In this document: positions 19,321-31,640 of the stretch, piece after piece
Layout of the letters: each line of letters starts with the position of its first letter
Numbering within the stretch: the first letter of the stretch is position 1
Source: Rhizopus arrhizus
Taxonomy: Eukaryota > Mucoromycota > Mucoromycetes > Mucorales > Rhizopodaceae
Direction: 5' to 3'
DNA: 64,000 bases
NCBI GenBank assembly: GCA_024220505.1
Contig: JAKZZE010000022.1
Span: forward strand, 62,001-126,000
Made by a program: the position numbers and the translations under genes
The notes under the pieces: model-generated
Databases searched by the model: none
Told to the model about the DNA's origin: nothing
Seen by the model: the letters and a program-made list of their open reading frames with translations, nothing else

Positions 19321-22300
19321 TTATGCTTTAACATAATTACTAGGAAATACGCCTGATATAACCCTCCCTGTTCCATCCTCTTTGGACCCTAGCCACCATA
19401 TATTATCCGAAGTATCCATTACTATTATTTTGTCTCCTTCATTTAAATCTAGCTCTCCATTTCCTTGAGATTTGAAGGGATATTTTGCATAAAAAATTCT
19501 GGGATTTGCTTCACTAATTGCTGGTGGAGAATTTGGCTCATTTGCAGGAGTCAAATAAGCAGCATCAACAACATTACTATCTGCTGTGCTATATTGCTGC
19601 ATTCCAAAGTCAATACCTTCATCATCGTGCTTGTACGGTCTCCTAGGTTTTGATGGCCCAGCTAACCCTGCTATTGGCGTTACACCCAAGCTTGTGCTCG
19701 CTGCTATTCCAAAGGCGTCTATAAGTCGCTCGTAACGGGGCATAGGTTCTGGGTTATTTTTTGGGTGGTATTTAAATACATAAAGTATGCCAATTGCACT
19801 CATTAAAAACAAAATTCCAGTTGATATGCCTACGGAGATTAGCACAACAGCTACCACAGATAAATAATCTTCAACAAAAAAGTTATTTTTATGTCATAAT
19901 ATTTAGTAGTATATACATTACGTCGAAGATTTTTTGAATCATAGAAATCGGACTTGTGAATCATTTTATAAATTTGTCCAGGTTGACTATCCCACTGTGT
20001 AGAAGTGAGGTAAGGCAGCCATATATTTCCATCGTAAAGAGCCGCACTGACATGGCCAATATTGAGTATATCAATGTCTCCAAATGCAAGAAGCATATTT
20101 TGGGCCCCTTCTGGATAATAATATGAGGCATTTAATGCAGGAACAAGAAGTACTTGATTAATAATTGTGCTAGGTCCCAAGCCAGTGTTGTTGAATGAAT
20201 TGTACGTTTTGTCATTGACTACGCCCACAAAGAAACCAACAGCATTACTATCATTAAAGTGCCTTTCAGTTGTTTTTCGACCAAATGGTTATCAAACTTA
20301 CTTTAAAAAACCAGCAACAATGAATGTATTTGCATCTATACCTTCGATAACACTCACAGGGATTCCAGGCAAAAAAGTGCTGTCCGCTTTCATAGTCCAA
20401 GAACTAATCTGATCTTTTAGATTAGCTATATATAAACTTTGCTGATGAGCGTAGATATCACCAAAGATAATTATTTCGCTGTTTTTTGATGCAAATATGC
20501 CACGTACAGTACCGGTTAATCCATCTACAACTGCGTTCCATTGTAAAGTGACAGGATCTAACATGCAAACTGTGCTGCAGCTGAGTGATCCGGTTTTTAA
20601 GAATTCACCACCTATTAAAATATTTTTTCCATCTGGATGAACTTCAATACTATTCACTATTCCTGGACCATCATTTTTGTCTAAATAAAAAAAAATTAAT
20701 GGATTGCTTCCTTTGCTACACTAAAGTTATTACCAAAGATCCCATAAATAGGTATGTTTGTATTATTGTTGATCAAATCATAAATGGCAAAACTGACAGA
20801 ACGGTTGGACTGGAAACGTCCACCAACGTAGAGTCGGTTGCGATATTCGGCTAAACAGTAAACGTCTCCTTGCAGCTCATCAACTAAGATCCAACCAGTA
20901 TTATTAGATATTAAGATTCTTGTCATGTTGTCATTCGTAAAGTGCCCAGCAATAACAACTGAATCCTGTTGCGTTACTACGCCGGCTGTGATGAATGTGG
21001 GATAAAACTGTGATTCGTTATCAAATATATTAGGTGCAAGATGGTCAGAGTCAAATATGGCCATATCGGCCCGATAGGTCTCCCCATTAAGTTGATTGCC
21101 AATAATTAGCGTTTGAGATTCATTCCTATGTACCAACTTTACTTGTCCTATGAGTAGTGAGGACATCTTGATCCAGGAGCCGCTAGTAATACCCCATTGT
21201 GAGATCCCTCCTGACTTAATACAGCGTTCTGCAGATGTAAACTGACAGGAAAAGAAGCCGGTCAACATAAGTGTATTATTTGAAATCAGTAAAAGATCAG
21301 TGACTGGGCCATTTACGCCTTTTTGAAGTGGTAACCACGATTTTTGTTGCAAATCATATTGGGAAACATAAGGAAGGCTAATGTTTGCTACTGATGTTGA
21401 AGTAAATTCACCTGCAATAAATAGTTCTATTATGATACGGTCAGAAAAAAAAATTCAATAAAAAAGGTTTTCTTACTCGATGCATTGTGTGCTACTATTT
21501 TTAAAACTTTCCCATTTAGCCCTATACTAGCTAAAGGAGCCATTAAGCCAGTTTGATATTCATATGCTACTATATTATTGTATGGATTGCTGAAATTCAT
21601 ATGGGAAAATTCGCCACCAATATAAAGCATGTCACCACTCGAAGCGTCAATAGAATAAACGGTGGAAATCAAGGGCAGCTGTTCTGAATTTTACGAGATA
21701 GAGTCAATTTTCATATATACAAATATCAAATTGAATATTTACGGTTCAATGGTTTCCAAGATACAGCAGAGCTATTTTTAGCCAAGGTTAAGTTATGCTC
21801 TAGAATGCTGATGATAAAGGGTGCTGCTGAGCTGTTTCTTACAAAGTCTATTGTGTCAGCCATGATGACAATTTCACCTTTTACTGTTGAATTGAGGGCG
21901 GGACGAAGGGTTATGGCCGGTCTAAAACTTTCAGATATTGGTGAAACTGGTCCTGAATACAGCAAGGTACGTGAATCTTCGAAGACATTTTGATCCAAAT
22001 AAACTGTTGTCAGCTGTCCTGCCTGTAACCGAAGTTGATATTCTACTTGTGTTCTTTTGTAGCAGTTTGAGCTTCCGATACATCCTGGTGTCGTTGCATA
22101 GATGTTATATTGACCATATGAAGGAATGTTTCTATAAAATGTAAGAAAATATTTCAAATAAATTTTGCAAATATACTAACGGTTGATATGTAATACTTGT
22201 ATTGGTTGTTGAAAGCCTAGAGACAGAGATTTTGGACCCCAAGACTTTTTGATAATAGCCATAGACATAGATGTCTTTCCAGTTGCCAGTTATGATTATC

Positions 22301-23728
22301 CTACTTGAAGAACTTCCTTGACAGGCACCATTGCCAGTATTCAAGGCTGGATACAACGATATATCTGTTTTCGTTTGGGTAACCATTAAAATCATGAAAT
22401 GCACATCTTTGTTTTCGTTTACCTGATTGGTATATTTGAACATAACTTAAACCACCACCCTTTCCATACCAGGTATTGATGTTGATACGTATGCCGCTGA
22501 CTGTTATTGGATTTAAAACTGTAAAATCTTGAAACGTATCATTTGATAATATGCAATCAACCGAACATGAAACAACTTGATGAGTAGCAGGATCAAAATA
22601 GGATAAATTAAAGTATTCGTTGGAGCCTAAAGCGAGAATACTATTTAAAGGAAACTAGTGTGAATGAAAATGTCCTCCTTTTTTTCTTTCTCTCCCCATA
22701 AAATTTCCCCTTTTCATTACTTGAATGAAACAGTTCCACGTCCTTTACTAGGTGGTAGGTTGGATAATCTAAATATTGTTGGCTGAACAGGATGAGCAAA
22801 TTGGGCTTCCCAATAACCAGGTACACCATGTTTGAGAGTCCAAGATTGGCTAGATGCATTCTGAGACACTTTTGAAGGACAAACAATACTCTCTGGGTTG
22901 GATGAATAGGCACCATTTCCATCTGAAATTGTCTAAATGAAATTTGATCATTATTAAAGGGGAAATAAACGCAATTTGATCCTTGTTGTATTTTACAGTA
23001 AAGGGAGAATCCATTGGAATTGTTTGACTAGTATTAAAATTATCGCTTTCCAGATTAGAAGTATTGGTAAATAATGTAGTATTAAATCGACCACCAAATA
23101 ATATAGTATTTTGTTTATTATTTTTAGTGATTGTATACACTGGACCATTTAGCCCTTTCCAAGGCAAAGGTAACCAAGTATTGTTATACCACTGAGCAAC
23201 ATGTCCACCATAGAGGCTAGCATTGATGTTAAGAGGAGCAGTAAAGAGGCCACCTACATAAAGTATGCTATCCGTCGAGTCACAATAAAGGCTGAGTACA
23301 GGACCATCAAGACCTTGATTTAAAGGTTGAAATTGATTTGTCTCTATGTTGTATTGTACGATGTAATTCACTGTTTGATTCACAACCCTGAACTGACCAC
23401 CTAAATAGATTGTGCTTTCCAGAGCACAAGCAGCAGTGATATTTCCATCAACAAAGCTAGTTAAGTCTAAATAGGTATCGTTTTGCTGCAGTAAAATGTT
23501 TGAAGGAGAATGAAATTGAAGCATGTCTTTCGCAAATGATATTCCTGCAAATTTTCCAATGAGTCCTAGTTTTCCAGTAATTTCACGATCATTAATGTTT
23601 GGTACACCTAATATGTCTCCTTTAACTATCCATGCAAATAGCAGAGTAGAAAACAAAAATAGAAACATCAAGAGTATAAAAAAGGGAAAAAGAAAAGGGA
23701 AAGAAAAGCTTAGTTTGCTTATAAACAA
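19321..23728 (-). CDS. RAX2: Rax2-like cell-polarity landmark protein with C-terminal SH3 domain
   Basis: The product is a large type I membrane protein of the cell cortex. An N-terminal hydrophobic signal segment (MFISKLSFSF onward) leads into a long extracellular region of Kelch/beta-propeller-like repeats with recurring blocks such as LYVGGLFTAPLN, TIYLGGQF and ILFGGRF, rich in N-x-S/T sites. Near the end are a transmembrane helix (MVAVVLISVGISTGILFLMS, about 19,800) and a cytoplasmic tail. In yeast Rax2 marks bud sites; in filamentous fungi it helps maintain tip polarity. The tail holds a clear SH3 domain: YAKYPF, ELDLNEGDKI, WWLGS and GVFPSNYV. At least eight short introns interrupt the gene. 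One, with donor near 22999 and acceptor near 22937, joins SPFT to ISDGNGAY. The start at 23728 gives the signal peptide. Exon ends elsewhere are approximate. Confidence 0.88.
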
Positions 23729-24102
23729 ACCCTTTTATTTGTCACTTTTGTGTTCCCCTGAACTGAGCAATCTTACAGTCACTTAAAAAAAAACGATTAC
23801 GAAGAAAAAATAATTAACGGTATTGAGTAGTAGAAAAGGTGACTTTGTATAATCTTACTTATCTCGAAAAGAAAGCATACAACTGAAGTAAAATGCTTTC
23901 GAAAGTACCTGATTTCTTACTGTAAAGGGTATCGATAGGTAAATAAATCCACAAGAAGCATTATAATGCATTTACATAAAAGGTATTAGTTTCTATTTTA
24001 TTGGCTTTTTTCTCTCTATTTTTATCCTTTTCTCTTTTTCTTTATACAAATATATGCAGTAACGAGGTATATATTATAAAAACTTGTCTTTAAAATTTCT
24101 AT
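23729..24102. other. Intergenic between Rax2 and pantothenate kinase
   Basis: This short AT-rich stretch is the 5' flank of the Rax2-like gene and the 3' flank of the next minus-strand gene. No coding or RNA feature was seen. Confidence 0.6.
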
Positions 24103-25636
24103 TTACTGTTCCTCGGCTCGCAATTCAACATTTGTATCTTCCAATGCTCCATAAACATTACTAGGGTTTGGATTTATCACCGGTATAAAGTTAGTTTCAG
24201 AGTACGAGAAAGAGTGTCTTGATCTGCGAATATGAGAGTGTTTCAAGAACTATGAAATGCGAGAAAAAAAATTTAGTCATGCAGTATTCTACTAAAATAA
24301 TCTATTTTACTGCTCCAGTAGCACCCAAGTGTCCTTCATGTCTCAAGAATAATGCTTTCATTTCACCATTCGACCAAAAATTAATTGCATAAGAAAGTGT
24401 ATTCATTGTGATAGGATGTCCTCTTATAAAAAATCCTCCAAAATAGATTCGAGTCAAGTTGTGTTGTTTTGCATTCAGATAAGCGATTTGTCCAATATTA
24501 TTACTAACCATAAACAACAGGCTCTTGGCAATGTCTTGCGCTTGAAAGCTATCTTGTGACTGTTGAACACCCTTTTTAAACACTTTACCAAAACTACTCG
24601 CTATACGTGTAGATTTTAATCCAAGTTTTGTATAATCTGAACCGTATATATCTCCTACTAAAAGATCTATATTTCTATTATCCCCTGTTTTTGATATTTC
24701 CAGCATATCTATATACAAAATAGTATAAACCTCAAACGTATATTATGTGTCAATCATCATGCTTACTATCAAAGGATATTGTATTCGTCAATAAAGACAT
24801 CAGACCCCATAAAGTTCCTCCACCAAGCTTTTTTTAAATAGTAATAAATAATTACACAACAGATTCATTTTCCTCTTATACTTACTGAGGTTCCACTAAT
24901 ACGGGAAAATTCATCGGGGCCTGTCACTTTTAAAATGCTTACACCTGATCCAATGTTGACCAACTATGAAGTATAATTAATACATATAATGCTTTTCTCC
25001 ATTTCTTTCTTTCTATTTACCATGTATGGATAAATATCATTTGTTTTTTTTTGAAACTTCATTGGATCAGAATCTTGTTCATTATAGGTAAATACTTCAT
25101 AGGGTATTTCTGTAACAAAGAAATTCAAGCCTAACAAAGAGAATTAGTAAACCAAAATGGTGTTGTCATAAGTACTAACCTGTAATAAGGCAGTCCATTT
25201 CGTCTTCCTTTTGAATAGCCACGCCAGGCAGTTTTTCTTTAAGTTTATCATAAAACAAATGTGCGCCTCCTCCAGTTGCTTTCAATACAAGCTTATTATC
25301 TCGACGTGACTCTAGCTTTACGTCTGCTATCAAAGTAGCTACATAATCGATGCAGTCTTCTATTTTCTCTGTTTCAAACTTTTTAAAATGAAGTCTACCA
25401 CCTTTTTTATTTGCTGCAGAAGTAAAATAAACTATCTTCGCTAATGATCCACCAATCTAAAGAGAACAGGGGGTTCTTTGTAGGTAATACAACACTTTCG
25501 TTTCTTTTTTTTTTACATCAACAGCAATATGAGCTACATGTTCGTTTTGATTTGGCAAGACAATATCTCTTGTTTCGTGTGCAGCAAGAGCAGCTTCAGA
25601 GACAGAAGCGCCATCGAGATTCATTATGGAAGTCAT
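24103..25636 (-). CDS. Pantothenate kinase, eukaryotic (type II) form
   Basis: The enzyme phosphorylates pantothenate with ATP, the first and rate-setting step of coenzyme A synthesis, in the cytosol. The ATG at 25636 begins MTSIMNLDGASV. The first exon ends AVD, and the next begins IGGSLAKIVYFTS, together forming the ATP-binding DIGGSLAK motif of the fumble/PanK family. Further blocks include LKATGGGAHLF, YPYMVNIGSGVSILKV and the SGTSLGGGTLWGL loop, then FGKVFK and FGGFFIRGH. The last intron restores the family end GATGAFLKHS: reading straight through would stop at 24302, but splicing extends about 47 residues to a stop at 24103-24105. About six short introns are present. No mitochondrial targeting signal is obvious. 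Confidence 0.9.
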
Positions 25637-26396
25637 GACTAATGATTTTACAGAAAAAAAGTGTCAGGTTGCAAAAACAGTAAGTTTTAAAGCACGCTCC
25701 TTTTTTATCCATTTCCCACCCAAAAATTGGAAATAACCACTGTAAATTTGGGGTAGATATATTTTTTCCTTGAAAAAGAATGAAAGTATAAAAGCTGAGC
25801 GCTTGGAAGTACCGTTTATTTTTTGTATACAAATGGAACAGTGATAAAAGATTTCAACAATTTGGATAAAGTATTTGATTTTAATACAAATTATTATATT
25901 AGCAACGTAAGATGTCTTTGATCTGCATTAATGATATGAATACTGACTTAAATTATAATACAATTGTGTATTGCGTATGTGATTTTGTCCATAAAAAGCT
26001 TATTCGTGTCTTTATGAGACTCACTAGAAACATCAAAATGACTTTTGGGGAATGATACACAGAAGCCTGTTCCTACTGCTTTCACTTGGATATAATTGAT
26101 TTTTCTCAATATTTTAAAATGTTTATGAGCATAAAGGCTTAAACATCATCTTCATTACTAACAAACACCAAACTTTAATAAATGTCCTGAATAAAGGATT
26201 TTTTTCAAACCTAAGGCTTTTATGTGCATGACACATGCTTGATATTTTAATAGAGAAAAAAATCGAATTAGTTTGTTTAATTCAAAATACTTTATCCAAA
26301 CCAAATTACTATCGGTAAGTTTTTTTTATTTTACATTGATTGTTGTACTTATATGGTATGAGATATTTGAAGCATGTGCATTAAGAAGTTGTATTT
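25637..26396. other. Intergenic, promoter side of pantothenate kinase
   Basis: About 760 bp of AT-rich sequence between the start of the kinase gene and the stop of the coiled-coil gene. No coding frame with plausible composition, repeat match or RNA gene was recognised. Confidence 0.6.
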
Positions 26397-26756
26397 TTAT
26401 CTTGTCAGTTCTTTAAGCTCTTGTTGTTTTTCCATAATCTCTTGCTTAATAGATTCAATCATATCATCCTTTTCTTTCAATTGTTTACTTAATACTTCAT
26501 TCGACAATTCTTCATCCAAGGCACCGCTCGACTCTAATTGCTCTACTATTTCAAGTTTTTCTTCTACTTTCTTTTTTAATTCTTCTACTGTCTGCGTAAG
26601 TGTTTCCTCCTTTCTTAAAAGAGATCTCTTTTGTTCACTTTCAGCTTTCAGTTTATCGAGAGTTTGCTTTTTATTTTCTATGTCTGAAAGGCTTTGTGTG
26701 TTTTTTCTTTTAATGAATTCAATTTGATTCTTTAGATTTTGAATCTTATTTTCCAT
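26397..26756 (-). CDS. Small coiled-coil protein (119 aa), function unknown
   Basis: This intronless frame begins MENKIQNLKNQIEFIKRKN and ends KQQELKELTR. It is almost entirely heptad-like and rich in Glu, Lys and Leu, so a long helical coiled coil is expected from about residue 3 to 117, with a short break near GALDEELS at about 77-84. It contains no signal peptide, membrane segment or catalytic motif. The start lies only 130 bp from the divergent start at 26887, so the two genes probably share a promoter region. Small kinetochore, recombination or tethering subunits have this form, but the sequence does not decide. Confidence 0.75.
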   Translation of the reverse strand: MENKIQNLKNQIEFIKRKNTQSLSDIENKKQTLDKLKAESEQKRSLLRKEETLTQTVEELKKKVEEKLEIVEQLESSGALDEELSNEVLSKQLKEKDDMIESIKQEIMEKQQELKELTR

Positions 26757-26886
26757 TTGAGAATGTAGAAAAAAGAGTACTAAGTCACAGACAACGTTGA
26801 TTTACTTTATTTAGACAGCAAATCATAACAACAATAACATATGATATAAATACCTATTTTTCAATCTCTTTTTCTTTACAATAAGG

Positions 26887-27487
26887 ATGATTTCAAGGTC
26901 AAAAGTTGAACACATTATCTGTTTGACTTTGAATGGAATTAATGTGATACTTTATCTATTTATTATTATTGCTATAGTATTTAAATGTATAAGTGGTGAT
27001 TTTGCTGCTATAGTTATGGGTATCTATGGCATGTAAATATATTACTTCACTCAATAAAAAGAAACAGTTAACCCATTTTTACTATATAGAGTCATGGCTA
27101 GCTTACTGGTCATAAATGAATTACAAGAAATCAAGTGTTCTTTTACTTACTTTTATTTCTTAACCACTTACCGAGGTAGAGGGTTTATCATGATCTTGTA
27201 AGCACATGCACTATGTTGCATAGTTGTAGCAACTAAAGCAAATTATTATATATAGCTTTGGATGCTTAGTACTTGATGTCAAAATTATAAATATCGTAGC
27301 AGGAACACTTGTATTAGCTACTGGTTTGCTGTATATAATTATGTCATTCGTCACAAACTTTCCTCAACCACAACCGTTAAATATCAATTGGGGAAATTGG
27401 AAGGACTTTTCGGCAGAAGGATTAGATTTACCGCATTCAAAAAATAATAACCAATTAGAGGTAGATGACGATGTTGAAACTATTTGA
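26887..27487 (+). CDS. COPI-associated/TVP15-like Golgi membrane protein
   Basis: Three exons (26887-27032, 27090-27197, 27256-27487) join cleanly into 161 aa. The protein has four hydrophobic segments (ICLTLNGINVILYLFIIIAI; FAAIVMGIYGIVMASLLVIN; the FYFLTTYRGRGFIMIFFGCL region; INIVAGTLVLATGLLYIIMS) and a hydrophilic acidic tail. The short loop with TYRGRGFIM before the third helix and the overall size fit the COPI_assoc/Tvp15 family of small Golgi and late-secretory membrane proteins. The gene converges with the TM9SF gene (stops 85 bp apart), itself a secretory-pathway protein. The family call rests on pattern and length, not on a search. Confidence 0.7.
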
Positions 27488-27571
27488 TTTTAATAATATA
27501 AATTAGAGTGAAATGCATCAAAGACTTCGTTCACCACCACCAATTGTATAGAAAACTTATACCCAAACATC

Positions 27572-29876
27572 TTAATCAACCTAACGTCAACCAAATGAGT
27601 TTATATGCCCTTCTTTATGAATATAAAACACTCACCTTGATGGATGAATAAATATGTTGCACGAAAATGTATGTACTCAAGAAACCAAGTGTGCCTGTAC
27701 ATAATCCTATTAAACAACATCCAATCAATAAATTTGTAATATAAATATAACTTCCAAGGAATCCTTGAGTAAGTGAATGTTGCATAAAGTAAAATATGCC
27801 GTAACTATTATGAATAATAAAGATAAGTTAAAAGCACAAATAGTTATGAGAAGTAGCTTACGATAGCATGTAAATTGAAGATGAACCACCAATCAGAAAA
27901 GATTGCCACCACCAAAGATAATCTTCTGTACACAACTGTACAAATATTAAAATGATGGTCACCGTTGAAGTAGTAATCAGTAAAGCAGTAACACATTGTA
28001 CAGTATAAGCAATTGACAGCACATATTCTCCTTTGATTAGCGAAGATAAAAATTCATGCCAGTTCAAATAAATGACTGAAAATGGTATAATACCACCCAT
28101 AATAACCCTTATATCATATTAAAACTTGCAAAAATAATTATTCTTTCTTACCTAATAAACTTGAGTTGATACCATCGTTTTGCAGGAATCATTCTGGGTA
28201 TTTGTGTAGTTCTTGATGGATACTCTAAGCGCTCACGTTTTTCACCCAAGTAGGCACCAAGAAAGGTACAAGGAACAAGTACAAAAATAAAGATTGAAAT
28301 CATAGATATCCATCCAGAAAATGAAATAGCAAGTGAAGATTGCTGAGACCAGGTTAAGACATTGGTTCCAAAAAAGATGGAAAGTACAATGGTTGGGACA
28401 ATACAAGATGTCTGCGATAAATGAGAGAAAAATGAACATTGAAATTCTCATTAAAGAAGATGCAAGCTTACCAAGAGACTATTCAAAATCCATGATTTCC
28501 CTCTAAATACTTTGTAGATTCTGGCGCTCCAATAGCCAGCAGGCATACTAATTTTGATGATTAATAATTCTTATACACCTTTGTATTCTTTCGTACCTTC
28601 CCACCAAAAACAAACATGTAAACCATTGCGTAAATGAAGCTGGTTCAGCCGGATGATACCATCCTTTAAAAAGAGCAAACAATAAACCAAATGCGACTAC
28701 TAAAAGCTGAATACCAGTTCCCATTAATGGTGTTAATAGACCTCCATAAACAGGTCTTCTAAACACATCTCTATCAATCAATCTCCAACCAGCATAATCC
28801 TCTACGTCCTCATATATCTTTAAAAAGATGTCAGCATCATTTTTGTTTATATTTCACACAATTTACCTTAATATCTTTATCGTCTTGATTAGGACTTGTA
28901 CGATGATAACTGGTTTTATACAATATAAGTCCAATAGTAGTCGATAATAAGGTAGCAACAATAATGCTATTTAATGAAGCATATTTATATCTTTCTGGAT
29001 TAGGTGGTAGTAAATATGTATCCCAACGATTACGAATGTTATTGGCTTGTTTCCACTTGACAGAATACGTAAAAGACACAGTAAATCTTCGTTCTAAAAC
29101 TCTCTGGTGTTGATAGTCTACACTCTTTTTTGTGCATCCTCCTTCTGCAATCCTATTTTAAACATGTTGAAGAAATCTTTTTCTCGAATTATTGCTTATA
29201 TTTACGAATCGGGATAGATTTCAAATCCTAAGATATTGTATTTACCAGCTTGATTTTTTTCATAGAGTATTTGGATGATAACGTGATTATTAAGATAGTA
29301 CATGTTGCCAATTCTAAATCCTAAAGGAAATCCAATTCTATAGTTGTGTTCAGGGGCTTCATTGGTATATGATACAGTAGCTCCAGGCATGCCATCCAAT
29401 TCCCTGTTATTTTTTGAGTTTTTTCTTTTTTTGTAATTTCTTTTTATTTTTTCAGTTTTTTACCATTCAACTTGATATTCATCGCTTACTAAATCGCTTA
29501 TTTTAATAGCATCTTCAACGCCTAACGTTTGTTTACAAAGTAATTTACATTCTTGATCTTCAAGTACGTTAACCTATAGATGAGATAAGGATGTTATTTG
29601 TAAACCCTATCTTTTTCTTTTTTTTACTTTATAGCCACTTTGAATAAGTCTATCGCCTCTAAGGTCTTGATCAAATACAAGAGGGCTCTTCTTTCTTGCT
29701 GAGGATTGTTGAGATTGACAAATGAAAGGTAATGATTGAATACTATATGTCAGTGGGTTTCTTAAAGAAAATATTTTATTGTAATAAAGAGGAACGCTTT
29801 CTCCTTGTCTATAGTCTTTTAGAGCAAATGTGAGCTGAAATAGACATAATAATATAAAAATGACTTGAGGTGTCAT
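27572..29876 (-). CDS. TM9SF/EMP70 nonaspanin
   Basis: Nonaspanins are nine-TM proteins of the Golgi and endosomes that help sort membrane proteins. The ATG at 29876 gives a cleavable signal (MTPQVIFILLCLFQLTFALK) followed by YRQGESVPLYYNKIFS, the usual luminal start. Next come NHVIIQILYE, LGFEIYPDS, the WKQANNIRNRWDTYLL block before the first main helix, YAGWRLIDRDVFRRP, many hydrophobic segments with EKRERLEYPSRTTQIPR between them, and the EDYLWWWQSFLIGGSS loop. The final intron joins YSSIK to VD-stop, so the protein ends KVD, the COPI-binding type tail known from this family. At least nine introns interrupt the gene. The start is 168 bp from a divergent gene. Confidence 0.92.
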
Positions 29877-30044
29877 CTATTATTTCCTTGACCGCTTTTA
29901 TAAAATAAAAAGTAAAATAAATTAATTTTACAGAAAGTAAAAAAGAGGATTGATTTGCTGTGTAACATAACCATAGGGTATTTAACTTCTATGTTTTAGC
30001 CTTTCTCTTTAGCTTTTTTATCTACTCTTTCTTATTTCAAAAAA

Positions 30045-31201
30045 ATGAGTAAATTCAAATTAGAAGTTCCTGTGGATTTATCTGAAAGAACCTCAGGCTT
30101 GCTGGATACTGCCAAGAAAGTACTTCATTTAGTTACTTTGGCTACAACACTATTAACTATATGTGTTGTTGCTCCTATGATAGCAACTGAAGCGCGTTAC
30201 TTGGTAAGACAGTTGTCAGAAAAAACTTGTATTCTAAATAATTATGATAGGGTGGAGGCAAGCCAGGACCAAACTATACTTTATTTGTGTCCATCATTAG
30301 TCTTCCTATCCCCTTCTTCTTGGTTTATTTTCCTTGGATGTACGAGCATCATAACAAATTTAGACGTCCGGGAAAGTTTTGTCTCAAAAACCGTACCAAC
30401 TTGATTTTTTGTGGTTTCAATTCTTTTCTTTGGGCAACAGCTGGCATCGCTTCTGCCGTTTATTCAAATGATGCCTCAGCCTGTACTGTGGATTCCGATC
30501 TCAGGGAAACCTATGGTGATGACTATGTGAGCTCTTGGGGAACGCAAGTAAGGGAAAACGGAAAAGAATGATTAAATTATTAAACAATCTTTTATTAGTG
30601 TAATTTATCCAAGGTAACTGCGGCCTTTGCTTGGATTACTTGTATCATTTGGCTAAGTACATTAGTGTGTACCGTACTCTCATTTTGGAAAGAGAAGCAG
30701 GATATTCAGCATAGATTGAATGAACACAGAATCAGTAAACAATCCACATTACATGAGGAAACCTATACTGAAAAACACGTTGAATCTGTTTATCAAAAGG
30801 AAGAAACAACTCATCATTATGAGACATCGTCACCTTTTAATGACTCTGCTCAACAGATACAATATCAACAACATACCGTTTATGATAACAGTAATATAAC
30901 CCAGCATCAATATTCACCTTACAGTGGTAGTCATTCAAGTCCATATCAACCTGCTTCCTATGAAAACCACATAAGTCCTCCAGCTCTGAGCCACGCAAGT
31001 GCCCCTATCCAATATCAAACCAGCCCTCCTGTGCAATATCAAACCAGCCCTCCTGTGCAATATCAAACCAGCCCTCTTGTTCAATATCAAACCAGCCCTC
31101 CTGTGCAATATCATACAAGCCCTCCTGTTCAGTTTTCTCCAATGCCAACTCCTCAGCATGTAATGCCTCACCCTGAACAGACACATTACCATAATCCTTA
31201 G
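30045..31201 (+). CDS. Four-TM MARVEL-like protein with QYQTSPPV repeat tail
   Basis: Exons 30045-30203, 30251-30547 and 30599-31201 join into 352 aa. Four hydrophobic segments lie at about residues 24-45, 60-83, 98-120 and 155-177 (for example LVTLATTLLTICVVAPMIA and WITCIIWLSTLVCTVLSFW). A cysteine-containing extracytoplasmic loop lies between the third and fourth. This pattern is like MARVEL/Sur7-type fungal cortical proteins, but no signature clinches it. The cytoplasmic tail of about 170 aa is rich in Gln, His, Ser, Pro and Tyr and contains about five copies of the octapeptide QYQTSPPV. The repeats could serve as low-complexity binding motifs. Function unknown. Confidence 0.75.
31011..31130 (+). 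repeat. 24-bp minisatellite inside a coding exon
   Basis: About five tandem units of the form CAATATCAAACCAGCCCTCC plus four bases, in frame, encode QYQTSPPV with small variants. Copy number is likely to differ between strains because neighbouring units are almost identical at the DNA level. Confidence 0.9.
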
Positions 31202-31640
31202 TTTTTAGTGTATAATGAGTATCTTAATTTGAACAAAGCCCAAAGTAAATAGTAAAAAATTAAATTAAAAAAAATCAATCAGAACCATGCTTATTCATCT
31301 TACTGATTTGTGTTTACAATAAACGTCAATAAGAGCTTCGAAAATGCAATGAATGATTAATAAGGCCTTCGCTTAACTGCCAAGCAAAGTCTTAAATTGC
31401 TGTTTTTTGGGGAACATGAGCATTCCCTCAAATGACAAAAGCAAAAAATAAAGTCACACATCCACAAAAAAGGTCACATATGCCTTGAATATTTTAGCAG
31501 TTTATCTAATTATTTAGGCTTCTTTGGGTCCCCATTCTTCTAGAGTTATCAACATAATCAATTATCTGTCTTATTTCTTAAAGTTTTTTTATAGACATTG
31601 TCGAGCATGTCATGGCCGCTGATTGTAGTAATGCTTCTTT
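31202..31640. other. Intergenic, nothing recognised
   Basis: AT-rich 3' flank of the four-TM gene, running into the start of the decayed transposase on the other strand. No feature was recognised. Confidence 0.5.

Noticed and set aside
24302..24718. Pantothenate kinase ending at the stop at 24302
   Set aside because: Splicing at this point restores the family-typical end GAFLK and about 47 further residues, so the longer form ending at 24103 is preferred.
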